Shown here: one piece after another, positions 10,031 to 19,905 of the stretch | Layout of the letters: the number at the start of each line of letters is the position of its first letter | How positions within the stretch are numbered: position 1 is the stretch's first letter | Assembly: GCA_030748435.1 (NCBI GenBank) | Contig: JASMLZ010000030.1 | Location: forward strand, 1-42,052 | Length of the DNA stretch: 42,052 nucleotides | Direction of reading: 5' to 3' | Origin: Gammaproteobacteria bacterium | Lineage (GTDB): Bacteria; Pseudomonadota; Gammaproteobacteria; Pseudomonadales; Balneatricaceae | The notes under the pieces: generated by a model | Databases searched by the model: none | Told to the model about the DNA's origin: nothing | Seen by the model: the letters and a program-made list of their open reading frames with translations, nothing else | Made by a program: the position numbers and the translations under genes

Positions 10031-10843
10031 TTAACGCTGGCAATAGCGGCAATAAACGGTAGAACGCTGCCCCAAACGCACCTCTTTTAATGCCTCACCA
10101 CAGCTGCGGCAAGGTTTATGGGCACGACCATAGACTCGCAACTGTTGCTTAAAGTAGCCAGGATTACCATCACTATCAACAAAGTTGCGCAAGGTGGTGC
10201 CCCCTTGTGTAATGGCATCAGTTAGCACCTGTTTAATGGCCTCTACCAGCTTGGCAAGCCGCTGCCTACTAACGCGCCCAGCTTGGCGGTTGGGGTTTAT
10301 GCCAGCCATATACAAGGCTTCATTGGCATAGATATTACCGACACCAACTACCTTTTTACTATCCATAATCAGTGTCTTGATAGGCTGTTTCTTACCTTTA
10401 CAGGCAGCATGCAAGACATCAACATTAAAAGCCTCGGTTAAGGGTTCTGGGCCCAAATTAGCTAATAGTGCATGATCTTCCAGAGGGAACGGCTGCCACA
10501 ACAGGCTGCCAAAGCGTCGAGGGTCACGATAGCGCACCAGACAAGCGCTAAAACAAAGGTCAAAATGATCGTGGTAAGCTGGTGGCTCATCTTGGGTAAC
10601 AATACGCATGCTGCCAGTCATACCCAGGTGGCCAATTAACCCGCCAAGGTCAAAATACATCAGAATATATTTGCCCCGCCTTACTACCTTGTGCAGTCTC
10701 TGACCAGCCACCAAATGATTGATATCATCAGGGATAGGCCAGCGCAGGCGGTGATCGCGCACCGTCACCTGCTGCAGAATCTGGCCCGTAATATGGGGAG
10801 CAATACCAACACAAGTGGTTTCGACTTCAGGCAATTCCGGCAT
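10031..10843 (-). CDS. mutM: Formamidopyrimidine-DNA glycosylase (Fpg)
   Basis: Bifunctional glycosylase/AP lyase that removes 8-oxoguanine and FaPy lesions. The start is set at 10843 because the mature protein must begin with Pro2-Glu3 (MPELPEVE), the catalytic N-terminus; an earlier in-frame ATG at 10879 would bury it. The product has 270 residues. K58 in RRGKYILM is the usual catalytic Lys. The C-terminal zinc finger is intact, with C-x2-C and C-x2-C pairs (CRSC ... CRYC). It is transcribed away from the CBS remnant and coaBC. Confidence 0.96.
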   Translation of the reverse strand: MPELPEVETTCVGIAPHITGQILQQVTVRDHRLRWPIPDDINHLVAGQRLHKVVRRGKYILMYFDLGGLIGHLGMTGSMRIVTQDEPPAYHDHFDLCFSACLVRYRDPRRFGSLLWQPFPLEDHALLANLGPEPLTEAFNVDVLHAACKGKKQPIKTLIMDSKKVVGVGNIYANEALYMAGINPNRQAGRVSRQRLAKLVEAIKQVLTDAITQGGTTLRNFVDSDGNPGYFKQQLRVYGRAHKPCRSCGEALKEVRLGQRSTVYCRYCQR

Positions 10844-10928
10844 TATCAGTCCTGCGCAAACAATCAAGCGTTTTTGCATTCACCTGCAGAGTGAATGGAA
10901 TAGTTGGCCATTTTAATTGTATCTCAAC

Positions 10929-10942
10929 ATCTTGCGCAAGAT
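10929..10942. repeat. 14-bp perfect palindrome between mutM and CBS remnant
   Basis: ATCTTGCGCAAGAT reads identically on both strands and is bracketed by CTCAAC (10923-10928) and GTTGAG (10954-10959). It could be a regulator site upstream of mutM or part of the scar left where the neighbouring gene decayed. Confidence 0.4.
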
Positions 10943-10966
10943 ATAAGCGATCAGTTGAGGTTTTAG

Positions 10967-11119
10967 GTTAATGCCCATACGGATATTATTGCTGTCGCCG
11001 AACACTTTCTCAAACGCGGCCGCCGCCGTGTTCCCGTGGTTGCAGATGGCGTGCTCGTTGGTCAGTTAAGTCACAAGGATATTTTGCATGCGGTTAATGA
11101 CTTTGTTGCCAACAATTGA
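10967..11119 (+). pseudogene. Remnant of a CBS-domain protein (C-terminal half of one CBS motif)
   Basis: Fifty codons are open up to TGA 11117-11119 and read clearly as the end of a CBS domain: TDIIAVAEHFLKRG, RRRVPVV, then GVLVGQLSHKDIL. An in-frame TAG at 10964-10966 closes the frame upstream, no start codon or ribosome-binding site precedes it, and the N-terminal CBS motif is missing. The sequence is well preserved, so the loss looks recent. Short stand-alone CBS proteins with the same ending are common in pseudomonads, where they are thought to bind adenosine ligands. A translated fragment cannot be excluded, but I see no way to start it. The rest of the 10844-11289 interval has no other gene. 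Confidence 0.75.
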
Positions 11120-11289
11120 CCACTACCCACAGAGGATATCAGCTAACTACCTTTCTTATATGGAAAATTAAGGCTAGTGATTACTCACTATCAAAGACTT
11201 AAACAAGCATAATAAAGCACAATTATTGGCCAAATTTGCTGCTTTTTATGCTATGGTTATGAGCAATCAAATTTGACCACTAGCAATCC

Positions 11290-12489
11290 ATGTCACGGCT
11301 GTTCAACAAACATATTATTGTCGCTATTAGTGGCGGTATTGCCGCTTATAAAAGTGCCGAACTGGTGCGTCTGCTCAAGACTGCCGGAGCCCAGGTAGAA
11401 GTAGTAATGACCCGGGGTGCGATCGAGTTTATCACTCCCCTTACGCTACAAGCCTTGTCTGGCAATCCGGTACACCAACACCTGCTGGACCCTGCAGCCG
11501 AAGCCGGTATGGGCCATATTCAACTGGCCCGTTGGGCGGATGCTATTCTGGTTGCTCCCTGCACGGCACAAGTCATGGCCCGTCTGGCACAGGGGCAGGC
11601 GGATGATCTATTAAGCACCTTGTGTCTGGCAACACAGGCCCCCGTACTCTTGGCCCCGGCCATGAATCAAGCCATGTGGAACGACCCGGCCACCCAAGCC
11701 AACGCCCAGCTACTGATAGAACGCGGGCTTACCCTACTGGGGCCAGATGTTGGTGAGCAGGCCTGCGGTGATGTGGGGCCCGGTCGTATGCTGGAGCCAG
11801 GGCAACTGGTGATAGAACTGGAGCAGATATTCAGCAGCCACGCCTGGCAGGGTCGTAAAGTGGTTATTACGGCTGGACCCACTCGCGAAGCGATCGATCC
11901 GGTACGCTATCTCAGCAATCACAGTTCCGGCAAGATGGGTTATGCTTTGGCCCAAGCGGCTGTGGAAGCCGGCGCACAAGTTCATCTAATCAGCGGCCCT
12001 ACTAACCTGCCAACACCAATAGATCTGCAGTGCACGCAAGTACAGAGTGCGCGGGATATGCTAAGTGCTTGTCAAAACGCCTGTCAGGACGCAGATATAT
12101 TTATCGCCAGCGCTGCCGTCGCCGACTATCGCCCGGCAGAGAAGGCCGAACAAAAAATAAAAAAGACCGGAGCCAAATCAGGCTTCAGTCTGGAATTGGT
12201 ACAAAATCCGGATATTTTAGCCACCATAGCTGCTGATTTCCCCCGCTTAACCTGTGTTGGCTTTGCCGCAGAAACACAACAACTGGTAGCCCATGCGCAA
12301 GCCAAGTTAAAGCGTAAGCAGGTCGCCATGATTATTGCTAATGATGTTTCCGAACCTGGTATCGGCTTTAACAGTGATGAAAATCAGGTCTGTCTGGTCA
12401 CCGCCGAAGGTGCTAAACAGCTGCCACGTTTACCCAAAACCCAACTGGCTCGCCAGTTAATTAACCATATTGCCCAATTGGACAAGTAA
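11290..12489 (+). CDS. coaBC: Bifunctional phosphopantothenoylcysteine decarboxylase/synthetase
   Basis: Fusion enzyme for two consecutive CoA steps. The N-terminal FMN-dependent CoaC domain (about 1-185) shows H76, the PAMN motif with N126, and C159 in [13 protein letters not shown]. The C-terminal CTP-dependent CoaB domain has N210 in SNHSSGKMG and K289 in the KIKK segment, matching E. coli numbering. Length 399. It heads a run of same-strand genes (coaBC, dut, algC, argB, slmA) with gaps of 3-24 bp, probably one operon, with the dut start 4 bp after its stop. Confidence 0.97.
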   Translation: MSRLFNKHIIVAISGGIAAYKSAELVRLLKTAGAQVEVVMTRGAIEFITPLTLQALSGNPVHQHLLDPAAEAGMGHIQLARWADAILVAPCTAQVMARLAQGQADDLLSTLCLATQAPVLLAPAMNQAMWNDPATQANAQLLIERGLTLLGPDVGEQACGDVGPGRMLEPGQLVIELEQIFSSHAWQGRKVVITAGPTREAIDPVRYLSNHSSGKMGYALAQAAVEAGAQVHLISGPTNLPTPIDLQCTQVQSARDMLSACQNACQDADIFIASAAVADYRPAEKAEQKIKKTGAKSGFSLELVQNPDILATIAADFPRLTCVGFAAETQQLVAHAQAKLKRKQVAMIIANDVSEPGIGFNSDENQVCLVTAEGAKQLPRLPKTQLARQLINHIAQLDK

Positions 12490-12493
12490 TCTT

Positions 12494-12958
12494 ATGCCTC
12501 AATTACCCCAACTCGAAGTCAAAATCATGGATTCCCGCCTTGGTGGCGAATGGCCTCTACCCGCTTACGCTACGCCAGGCTCGGCTGGCATGGACCTGCG
12601 CGCCTGTATTGCCGCACCCTTGCAGTTAGAGCCCGGGCAGACCGAACTCCTGCCAACAGGCATGGCCATACATGTTGGCGACCCAGGCCTGTGCGCCATG
12701 TTGCTACCGCGCTCTGGCCTAGGGCACAAACACGGTGTGGTACTGGGTAATCTGGTAGGCCTGATAGACTCCGATTATCAGGGCCAATTGATGGTTTCCT
12801 GCTGGAATCGGGGTAACACCAGCTTTACCGTAGAACCAGGCGAGCGGATTGCCCAAATGGTGGTGGTTCCCGTGGTTCAGGCGCAATTGAAAATCGTCGA
12901 GGAATTTAATGTCAGTGAACGCGGTACCGGTGGTTTTGGCCACTCAGGGCGTCAGTAA
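12494..12958 (+). CDS. dut: dUTP diphosphatase
   Basis: Trimeric dUTPase that hydrolyses dUTP to dUMP and PPi, keeping uracil out of DNA and feeding dTMP synthesis. All five family motifs are present in 154 residues: [10 protein letters not shown] (28-37), LLPRSGLG (70-77), GLIDSDYQG with catalytic D93 (89-97), GERIAQM (116-122) and the flexible C-terminal [13 protein letters not shown] 12494 gives the family-length product; an in-frame ATG at 12470 inside coaBC would add eight residues and is less likely. The coaBC-dut pairing is conserved across gammaproteobacteria. Confidence 0.97.
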   Translation: MPQLPQLEVKIMDSRLGGEWPLPAYATPGSAGMDLRACIAAPLQLEPGQTELLPTGMAIHVGDPGLCAMLLPRSGLGHKHGVVLGNLVGLIDSDYQGQLMVSCWNRGNTSFTVEPGERIAQMVVVPVVQAQLKIVEEFNVSERGTGGFGHSGRQ

Positions 12959-12974
12959 ATTAAGGAGTAACAAC

Positions 12975-14372
12975 ATGGAAAGTTATCGCTACCCTTGTCC
13001 GGCTGATGTGCCGGCAGAAATATTTCGTGCCTATGATATCCGTGGCATTGTTGACCAACAACTGGATGCAGCCATGCTCTATCATCTGGGCTTGGCCGTG
13101 GGCACCAAAATTCGCCGCCTCGGAGAAGCTAGTGCTGCCGTGGGCGCAGATGGTCGCCTGTCCAGCCCCCGTTTAAGCCAAGCGCTGATGGCGGGCCTGG
13201 CAGACGCAGGCTGTGATGTGATTGATGTGGGTGCTGTACCTACCCCCGTGCTATATTTTGCCACTAAAACACTGGCGACCACTTCTGGCATTATGCTCAC
13301 TGGTAGTCATAACCCCAGTAATTACAATGGGGCTAAAATGGTCGTAGCAGGGACAACTCTGGCTAATGATGATATTACCGACTTGTACCAGTGTATCCTG
13401 GCCCAGGACTATGAACGCGGTGCAGGCAGCATCCGTGAGCACAGTATTATTGCTGATTACCAACAAGTGATTGTTGATGATCTGCAATTGCGCCAACCTC
13501 TTAAGGTAGTTTTGGATGCCGGTAACGGCATTGCCGGTGCGGTAGCTCCACAGTTATTCCGCGCTCTGGGTTGTGAAGTAATTGAACTCTTCTGCGAAGT
13601 CGATGGCAACTTCCCTAATCACCATCCTGACCCGGGCAAGCCCAGCAATCTGGTCGACCTAAAAGCAGCAGTAACGGCCCACCAAGCTGATCTTGGCCTG
13701 GCCTTTGATGGTGATGGTGATCGTGTTGGGGTTATTACCCCGCAGCAGCAAATGATCTATCCGGACAAGCTATTAATGCTGTTTGCCGAAGATGTTATCA
13801 ACCGCAATCCGGGAGCAGAAATTATCTATGATGTGAAATGCACACGTTTACTGCAACCACTAATTGAGCAGCTTGGTGGTGTGGGCACCATGTGGAAAAC
13901 GGGCCACTCGCTGATTAAGAGCAAAATGCAGACAACGGGTGCCTTATTAGCCGGTGAAATGAGCGGTCATATATTCTTTAAGGAACGCTGGTATGGTTTT
14001 GATGATGGTCTCTACAGTGCCGCCCGTTTATGCGAAATTGTGGCCGCCAGTGAGCTTGATGCGGACGCAATTTTTGCTCACTACCCAGAAGACAAGAGTA
14101 CACCGGAAATCAACATTGCCGTAGCCGAGGCAGACAAGTTTGACATAGTAGAACGTTTGCAGAACTGGCCCTATGCCGATGGGCAGGTATCCACTATTGA
14201 TGGACTAAGGGTTGATTTTGCTGATGGCTGGGGTTTAGTGCGCGCATCCAACACCACGCCGTTACTGGTATTGCGTTTTGAAGGTGAAAATGATGCCGCT
14301 TTGGCGCGCATACGAGACCAATTCCAAACGCATTTACATAGCGTTAGCAGTAATCTGACTATTCCGGGATAA
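12975..14372 (+). CDS. algC: Phosphomannomutase/phosphoglucomutase
   Basis: Alpha-D-phosphohexomutase that interconverts mannose/glucose 6- and 1-phosphates, supplying precursors for LPS and exopolysaccharide. It has 465 residues against 463 in Pseudomonas AlgC. Visible are the phosphoserine loop LTGSHNPSNYNG (S111), the Mg-binding DGDGDRVG loop (D245, D247, D249), the sugar-specificity loop GEMSGH and the phosphate-binding C-terminal segment RASNTTP. A TAAGGAG Shine-Dalgarno at 12961-12967, 7 bp upstream, fixes ATG 12975; the frame extends upstream through dut but that part is not coding. No alginate genes are nearby. Confidence 0.95.
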   Translation: MESYRYPCPADVPAEIFRAYDIRGIVDQQLDAAMLYHLGLAVGTKIRRLGEASAAVGADGRLSSPRLSQALMAGLADAGCDVIDVGAVPTPVLYFATKTLATTSGIMLTGSHNPSNYNGAKMVVAGTTLANDDITDLYQCILAQDYERGAGSIREHSIIADYQQVIVDDLQLRQPLKVVLDAGNGIAGAVAPQLFRALGCEVIELFCEVDGNFPNHHPDPGKPSNLVDLKAAVTAHQADLGLAFDGDGDRVGVITPQQQMIYPDKLLMLFAEDVINRNPGAEIIYDVKCTRLLQPLIEQLGGVGTMWKTGHSLIKSKMQTTGALLAGEMSGHIFFKERWYGFDDGLYSAARLCEIVAASELDADAIFAHYPEDKSTPEINIAVAEADKFDIVERLQNWPYADGQVSTIDGLRVDFADGWGLVRASNTTPLLVLRFEGENDAALARIRDQFQTHLHSVSSNLTIPG

Positions 14373-15272
<900 letters not shown>

Positions 15273-15295
15273 GCCTTCCGGAATAGAAGAACCAA

Positions 15296-15886
15296 ATGAC
15301 TGAAGCAAAAATATCCCGCCGCGAGCAAATTCTGCAAACCCTGATGAAAATGCTGCAGGAACAATCTTTGAACCGCATCACCACCTCGGCCCTGGCCCGG
15401 GAAGTGGGCGTTTCAGAAGCCGCCCTGTATCGTCACTTTGCCAGCAAAGCCAAAATATTTGAGGGACTTATCGATTTTATTGAAGACACATTGTTTGCCC
15501 GCACCAAGCTCATTCAACAACAGGAGTTACCTGCCTTGGCTCAGTGCCAACAAATGCTGACTCTATTGCTGACTCTGGTGGAACGTAATCCCGGCCTGTG
15601 CCGCTTGCTAACAGGCGAAGCCTTATTGGGTGAGAAAGAGCGCCTGACTAACCGTATTAATCAACTATTTGACAAGCTGGAAACCCAGTTAAAACAAACG
15701 CTTAGAGAAGCCGAATTGCGCACCGGGCAGCGCACCAGTGATACCCCCAGCACCTGCGCCAATCTACTTATGGCCGCCGCAGAAGGGCGTATTCGCCAGT
15801 TTAGCCGCAGTGGCTTTCGCCATAAGCCCACCCTTGCTTGGGAAGATCAGTGGCAACTGCTTAGCGCCCAGATTATGCGGCCTTAA
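15296..15886 (+). CDS. slmA: Nucleoid occlusion factor SlmA (Ttk)
   Basis: TetR-family DNA-binding protein that blocks FtsZ ring assembly over the nucleoid. It has 196 residues (E. coli 198). The N-terminal helix-turn-helix lies at about 28-52 (SALAREVGVSEAALYRHF) followed by SKAKIFEGLI, a strongly conserved SlmA segment. It is not a metabolite-sensing regulator, so no operator next to it is expected. It is the last gene of the coaBC operon and converges on pyrE with 18 bp between. Confidence 0.93.
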   Translation: MTEAKISRREQILQTLMKMLQEQSLNRITTSALAREVGVSEAALYRHFASKAKIFEGLIDFIEDTLFARTKLIQQQELPALAQCQQMLTLLLTLVERNPGLCRLLTGEALLGEKERLTNRINQLFDKLETQLKQTLREAELRTGQRTSDTPSTCANLLMAAAEGRIRQFSRSGFRHKPTLAWEDQWQLLSAQIMRP

Positions 15887-15904
15887 GCAGGCCGACTAGT
15901 CACC

Positions 15905-16546
15905 CTATATGCCATAGGCCTGACGATAAGCAAGCATGGCCTCAACCTCAGCTTGCATATCATCCTGCTCCTGCAGGTAGACTAGCAAATCATTAAAACT
16001 GATAATGCTGACCACCTGCATATTGTAGTCACGTTCTACTTCCTGGATAGCCGACAGCTCGCCTTGGCCTCTTTCCATGCGATTGACTGCAATCAGCGTG
16101 CCCACAGGGTTAGCTCCAGCCGCCTCAATTAATGCCATAACTTCACGGATAGCTGTGCCGGCAGTAATGACATCATCAATAATAACCACATCGCCAGTTA
16201 GCTCGGCACCGACCAAATTACCACCTTCACCATGGGTTTTGGCTTCTTTACGGTTAAAGACATAAGGAATATCACGCTGATGGTGTTCATACAAGGCAAC
16301 AGCCGTAGTGGTTGCCAGTGGAATACCTTTGTATGCCGGGCCCAACAACAGGTCACATGACAAACCGGAAGCCTGCAATGCCTGTGCATAATAGCGCCCC
16401 AGCTTGGCCAAGGCTTCACCCGTATTGAACAGGCCGGCATTAAAGAAATAGGGGCTGACACGACCACTTTTTAGGGTAAATTCGCCAAATTTCAGCACGC
16501 CTCGTGCCATAGCAAATTCAATAAACTCCCGTTGATAATCCTGCAT
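15905..16546 (-). CDS. pyrE: Orotate phosphoribosyltransferase
   Basis: Adds ribose-5-phosphate from PRPP to orotate, giving OMP in pyrimidine synthesis. The 213-residue product equals the E. coli length. The PRPP-binding motif [12 protein letters not shown] is at about 122-133 and the mobile catalytic loop with [10 protein letters not shown] at 100-109. A strong GGAGG just upstream fixes the start at 16546; the in-frame extension to 16624 would add a hydrophobic leader not found in the family and overlaps the promoter region. It is divergent from crc, as in Pseudomonas. Confidence 0.97.
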   Translation of the reverse strand: MQDYQREFIEFAMARGVLKFGEFTLKSGRVSPYFFNAGLFNTGEALAKLGRYYAQALQASGLSCDLLLGPAYKGIPLATTTAVALYEHHQRDIPYVFNRKEAKTHGEGGNLVGAELTGDVVIIDDVITAGTAIREVMALIEAAGANPVGTLIAVNRMERGQGELSAIQEVERDYNMQVVSIISFNDLLVYLQEQDDMQAEVEAMLAYRQAYGI

Positions 16547-16574
16547 AACGCCTCCACCAATAAATCTACTCAAA

Positions 16575-16616
16575 ATCGGCGCACAGTATACACCAAGAAG
16601 CAAAAAAAATGCGCCA
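16575..16616. promoter_or_regulatory. pyrE promoter region with flanking inverted repeat
   Basis: On the minus strand a TATACT -10 candidate (16586-16591) precedes pyrE. It lies between GGCGCA (16578-16583) and TGCGCC (16610-16615), a 6-bp inverted repeat about 26 bp apart. No strong -35 is seen. The inverted repeat may be an operator or chance. Confidence 0.3.
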
Positions 16617-16662
16617 ATTGCCACTTATCAACGATAGTTATATGGGCGTTGTTCAGAGTCCA

Positions 16663-16671
16663 TGTTATAAT
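16663..16671 (+). promoter_or_regulatory. Extended -10 promoter candidate for crc
   Basis: TGTTATAAT combines a perfect TATAAT (16666-16671) with an upstream TGn. No good -35 is present. The predicted leader of about 80 nt contains a short hairpin (ATGCC-AACC-GGCAT, 16702-16715) and no obvious Shine-Dalgarno before ATG 16759. Confidence 0.55.
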
Positions 16672-16758
16672 TCCGCGAAATAATAATGACACTCATAATG
16701 TATGCCAACCGGCATGCATAAATACTGACATCGCGTGAGCGACGAATAGATTTACCAA

Positions 16759-17532
16759 ATGCGAATCATTACTTTAAATGTTGAAGGCCTGCGACAAGCG
16801 GCCGAACGTGGCTTCTTCCAATGGCTGGAGCAGCAGGAAGCAGATGTTGTGTGTCTGCAGGACCTGCGCGAAAAAGATTATCAACTGGATGAACCAGCCC
16901 TGCGTCCAGATGGCTGGCATGCTTATTTCTTTGATGCCTTCGAAGATGGCTATAGTGGTACTGCCATCTACTGCCGTCATCAACCAAAAGCCATTATGAC
17001 CGGTATGGGTTTTCCCGGCTGTGACTTCGAAGGCCGCTTTATTCAGGCTGATTTCGAAAAAATCAGTGTCGCTTCCATGTTAGTGCCATCCGGTTTGGGA
17101 AGCCAAGAAAAGCAAGACAGCAAAAATGAATTTATGGAACAGTTTAATGCTCACCTGCGTAAAACCCTGCGTAAGCGGCGTGAATTTATTTTCTGTGGCA
17201 CCATAAATACCGCCCACAAGCCAGCCGACCTGTCAGGCTGGTATGTTAACCAGAAAAATTCAGGCTTTTTGCCAGAAGAACGGGAAGCACTGGACGAAAT
17301 ATTCTATCAGTTGGATTTCTGTGATGCCTTTCGTCAGGTTAACCACAATGAACGTCAGTTTACCTGGTGGCCAGACTACAATCGTGCCTACAAATTAAAT
17401 GAAGGTGCCCGCTTGGATTACCAAATCACAACTCCCGGCTTGCGCCGCTTTGTACGTAGCGCGCGCATCTATCGGGAAGAGCGTTTTAGCAGCCACGCAC
17501 CACTGATCATTGACTACAGTTGCGATCTATAA
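16759..17532 (+). CDS. crc: Crc-type catabolite repression control protein (degenerate exonuclease III fold)
   Basis: A 257-residue endonuclease/exonuclease/phosphatase-fold protein. N7 and D220 are retained, but the catalytic residues of exonuclease III are not: its Glu34 position is D35 (LQDLR), the Asp of the GDxN motif is T148 (CGTIN), and the Asp of SDH is S245 (SSHAP). The ending PGLRRFVRSARIYRE...FSSHAPLI and the location beside pyrE match Pseudomonas Crc, which has no nuclease activity and acts with Hfq to repress translation of catabolic mRNAs carrying A-rich motifs. By inference this protein does the same. It ends at a bidirectional terminator shared with rph. Confidence 0.85.
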   Translation: MRIITLNVEGLRQAAERGFFQWLEQQEADVVCLQDLREKDYQLDEPALRPDGWHAYFFDAFEDGYSGTAIYCRHQPKAIMTGMGFPGCDFEGRFIQADFEKISVASMLVPSGLGSQEKQDSKNEFMEQFNAHLRKTLRKRREFIFCGTINTAHKPADLSGWYVNQKNSGFLPEEREALDEIFYQLDFCDAFRQVNHNERQFTWWPDYNRAYKLNEGARLDYQITTPGLRRFVRSARIYREERFSSHAPLIIDYSCDL

Positions 17533-17550
17533 CTTAACTGCAAACAAAAT

Positions 17551-17586
17551 AAAAAGGGGCTGAACACAGTGTCAGCCCCTTTTTTA
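17551..17586. terminator. Bidirectional terminator between crc and rph
   Basis: GGGGCTGA and TCAGCCCC form an 8-bp stem around ACACAGTG. The stem is flanked by AAAAA on the left and TTTTTT on the right, so it works as a T-tract terminator for both converging genes. Confidence 0.93.
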
Positions 17587-17592
17587 TATCCT

Positions 17593-18363
17593 TCAGGCCT
17601 GCAAAGCCGCACTCTGCAATTCACACAACTCAGCTATACCCTTGCGGGCCAGCACCAGCATGGCATCCATTTGCTCCTGTGTATAAGGTGATCCTTCGGC
17701 TGTGCCCTGCACTTCGATAAAACCACCATCATTGGTCATCACCACATTCATATCGGTTTCGGCACTGGAATCTTCATCGTAGTCCAAGTCCAATACCGCC
17801 TCATCCTTATAAATACCCACAGAAATCGCCGCAATCTGACGCTTTAAAGGATTGCCTTTCATGGCCCCATGTTTGTCTTTCTTAAGCTCATTAATAGCAT
17901 CTACCATGGCTACATAGGCACCAGTAATAGAAGCTGTGCGCGTGCCACCGTCGGCCTGAATAACATCACAGTCCAGAGTAATGGTATTTTCGCCAAGCTT
18001 ATTTAAGTCCAGAGCAGCACGTAAAGAGCGGCCAATTAAACGTTGAATCTCCAGAGTTCGTCCACCCTGCTTGCCACGTGCTGCTTCACGCCCCATACGC
18101 GAGCCTGTCGACCTTGGCAACATACCATACTCAGCCGTCAACCAACCACTGCCGGAACCGCGCAAAAAGCGCGGCACACCACGCTCCACGCTAGCCGTAC
18201 ACAATACCTTGGTATCACCAAATTCAACCAACACAGAGCCTTCAGCATGTTTGGTATAGTTACGTGTAATGGTTACCTGACGCAGTTGGTCCGGTTGGCG
18301 ACCACTTGGGCGTTGAAAGTCCAATTGCAGATTCTTCAACTGGTCAGAAAGGGAGGGGGGCAT
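17593..18363 (-). CDS. rph: Ribonuclease PH
   Basis: Phosphate-dependent 3'-5' exoribonuclease that trims tRNA 3' ends. Core motifs are clear: [17 protein letters not shown], the LPRST loop, the GKQGGRT segment and the catalytic Asp region in [18 protein letters not shown]. The product is 256 residues, about 17 longer at the N-terminus than the 238-residue E. coli protein; an AAGGA 6 bp before ATG 18363 supports the long form. It is divergent from yicC, as in many gammaproteobacteria. Confidence 0.96.
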   Translation of the reverse strand: MPPSLSDQLKNLQLDFQRPSGRQPDQLRQVTITRNYTKHAEGSVLVEFGDTKVLCTASVERGVPRFLRGSGSGWLTAEYGMLPRSTGSRMGREAARGKQGGRTLEIQRLIGRSLRAALDLNKLGENTITLDCDVIQADGGTRTASITGAYVAMVDAINELKKDKHGAMKGNPLKRQIAAISVGIYKDEAVLDLDYDEDSSAETDMNVVMTNDGGFIEVQGTAEGSPYTQEQMDAMLVLARKGIAELCELQSAALQA

Positions 18364-18474
18364 AATTTTCCTTATAAAAACATATCTAGGCCATCTGTTC
18401 TGGTACCATCATACAGGATAGAATGACGCCCAGAGAAGCCGTTAAAACCCCTATTTTAATCGAGTTGGACCAAG

Positions 18475-19338
18475 ATGACACGCAGCATGACCGCTTTTGC
18501 CCGCCAAGAGCAAGTACTTGACACAGGCACCCTTAGTTGGGAGCTTCGTTCCGTTAACCAGCGCTATCTGGAGCCCCACTTGCGGCTGCCGGACCAGTTT
18601 CGCGCACTGGAACCAAAACTGCGTGACCTGTTACGTAACGGCCTGACGCGAGGCAAGGTTGAATGCCACCTGCGCTGGCACCCAGCCAACCAAGACAGCC
18701 ACTTACAGGTCAATACGGAGCTGGTGCAACAATTAAATACTGCCAGTGACCAGATCAATGCCATCGTCGGCCCCACCCGTCAGTACAGTGCGCTGGAGAT
18801 ACTGCAGTGGCCAGGTGTTCTGGCTGAGCAAAGCGTCGATTTGGCCGGTTTACAACAAGCCGCCTTAGGGCTATTTAAGACCAGTATAAAGGAACTTATT
18901 GAGCATCGTGAACGCGAAGGCCAAGCCTTAAAAGAGTTGATTGAGCAACGTCTGACAGCTATTTTAAGCATCGTCAATCAAGTACAGGAGCAATTGCCCA
19001 TTATCCTTGCCAACCAACGCCAACATCTGCATGACAAGCTGGCAGAGCTAAGTACCGATCTGGACCCACAACGTTTAGAGCAGGAAATAGTATTGTTAGC
19101 TAACAAGGCCGACGTGGCCGAGGAACTGGACCGCCTGACTACCCATGTGCAAGAAGTCCGCCACACCCTGCAGCAACAGCAGGCCATTGGCCGCCGCCTG
19201 GACTTTCTGATGCAGGAACTAAACCGCGAAGCTAATACCCTGTCGTCCAAATCTATTGTTGCCGACACCACCCTCAATGCCGTGGAACTAAAGGTCCTGA
19301 TTGAGCAGATGCGCGAGCAGGTGCAAAATATTGAGTAA
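18475..19338 (+). CDS. yicC: YicC/YloC family endoribonuclease
   Basis: A 287-residue protein, the same length as E. coli YicC. It opens with MTRSMTAFAR and an ELRSVNQRYLE segment and ends in a Glu/Lys-rich helical domain with the family ending (TLSSKS ... LKVLIEQMREQVQNIE). Members are endoribonucleases reported to affect small-RNA turnover. It faces the lrp-like gene with only 3 bp between stops and no hairpin, so the two transcripts probably overlap. Confidence 0.93.
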   Translation: MTRSMTAFARQEQVLDTGTLSWELRSVNQRYLEPHLRLPDQFRALEPKLRDLLRNGLTRGKVECHLRWHPANQDSHLQVNTELVQQLNTASDQINAIVGPTRQYSALEILQWPGVLAEQSVDLAGLQQAALGLFKTSIKELIEHREREGQALKELIEQRLTAILSIVNQVQEQLPIILANQRQHLHDKLAELSTDLDPQRLEQEIVLLANKADVAEELDRLTTHVQEVRHTLQQQQAIGRRLDFLMQELNREANTLSSKSIVADTTLNAVELKVLIEQMREQVQNIE

Positions 19339-19341
19339 TGC

Positions 19342-19803
19342 TTACAAAGGCAAAGCAGTAGTGTATTTTTTCTGGCGCAAAACCAAATTAGTGGTAGACG
19401 ATCGCACAATCCCCTGACGCAGCAGATTTTGCATTATAAATTTATCCAGACTCTCTGTATCTGTTTCAATAACCTTAAGTACATAGTCATTGGACCCAGT
19501 AATAGATGAGCACTCGATTATTTGTTCCTGAGTCTCGACAAAATGGTCCAGTGCGGCAATGGTTTGTTCGCGGTGATCAAGCAAGGCTATATGCACATAC
19601 GCCATAGCTTTTAGTCCCAGATTTTTTGGATTGAGCATAGCCACATAGCCATCGATCATGCCAGCTTCTTCAAGTTTTTTAACACGGCGCCAGCAGGGTG
19701 AGTTGGATAAATTGACCTGTTCCGCCAACTCCTGATTGCTAACTTTGCCATCCGCCTGCAGCACTCGAAGAATACTGCGATCATAATGATCTATTTCTAT
19801 CAT
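19342..19803 (-). CDS. Lrp/AsnC family transcriptional regulator
   Basis: A 153-residue feast/famine regulator. The N-terminal winged helix-turn-helix (about 5-55: LRVLQADGKVSNQELAEQVNLS, then CWRRVKKLEEAGMIDGY) is followed by the RAM/ACT-like effector domain (about 65-145), which in this family binds amino acids and forms octamers. Its position directly divergent from phhA suggests that it controls phenylalanine hydroxylation and senses an aromatic amino acid. That is inferred from context only. Pseudomonas instead uses the sigma-54 activator PhhR. Confidence 0.9.
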   Translation of the reverse strand: MIEIDHYDRSILRVLQADGKVSNQELAEQVNLSNSPCWRRVKKLEEAGMIDGYVAMLNPKNLGLKAMAYVHIALLDHREQTIAALDHFVETQEQIIECSSITGSNDYVLKVIETDTESLDKFIMQNLLRQGIVRSSTTNLVLRQKKYTTALPL

Positions 19804-19849
19804 GGGGAATAAATTCCTATATTTACTTTATATGAGGTATATATTGCCT

Positions 19850-19879
19850 ATTATGGCTAACTTATCATAATTTTTGCAA
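19850..19879 (-). promoter_or_regulatory. Promoter candidate for the lrp-like gene
   Basis: On the minus strand TTGCAA (4/6) is followed after 18 bp by CATAAT (5/6). The whole lrp-phhA intergenic region (19804-19940) is very AT-rich, as expected for Lrp-type binding. Confidence 0.4.
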
Positions 19880-19905
19880 ATTAATTTCGCTTAAAATTGG
19901 TGATA

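Noticed and set aside
12909-12974. N-terminal extension of algC overlapping dut
   Set aside because: A strong Shine-Dalgarno at 12961-12967 and homology start at ATG 12975; the extension is dut read in another frame.
16547-16624. Hydrophobic N-terminal extension of pyrE
   Set aside because: Looks like a signal peptide, but OPRTase is cytosolic. GGAGG fixes the start at 16546 and the region contains the promoter.
16759-17532. Functional exonuclease III
   Set aside because: Three catalytic positions are substituted, and gene context and C-terminal sequence match Crc.
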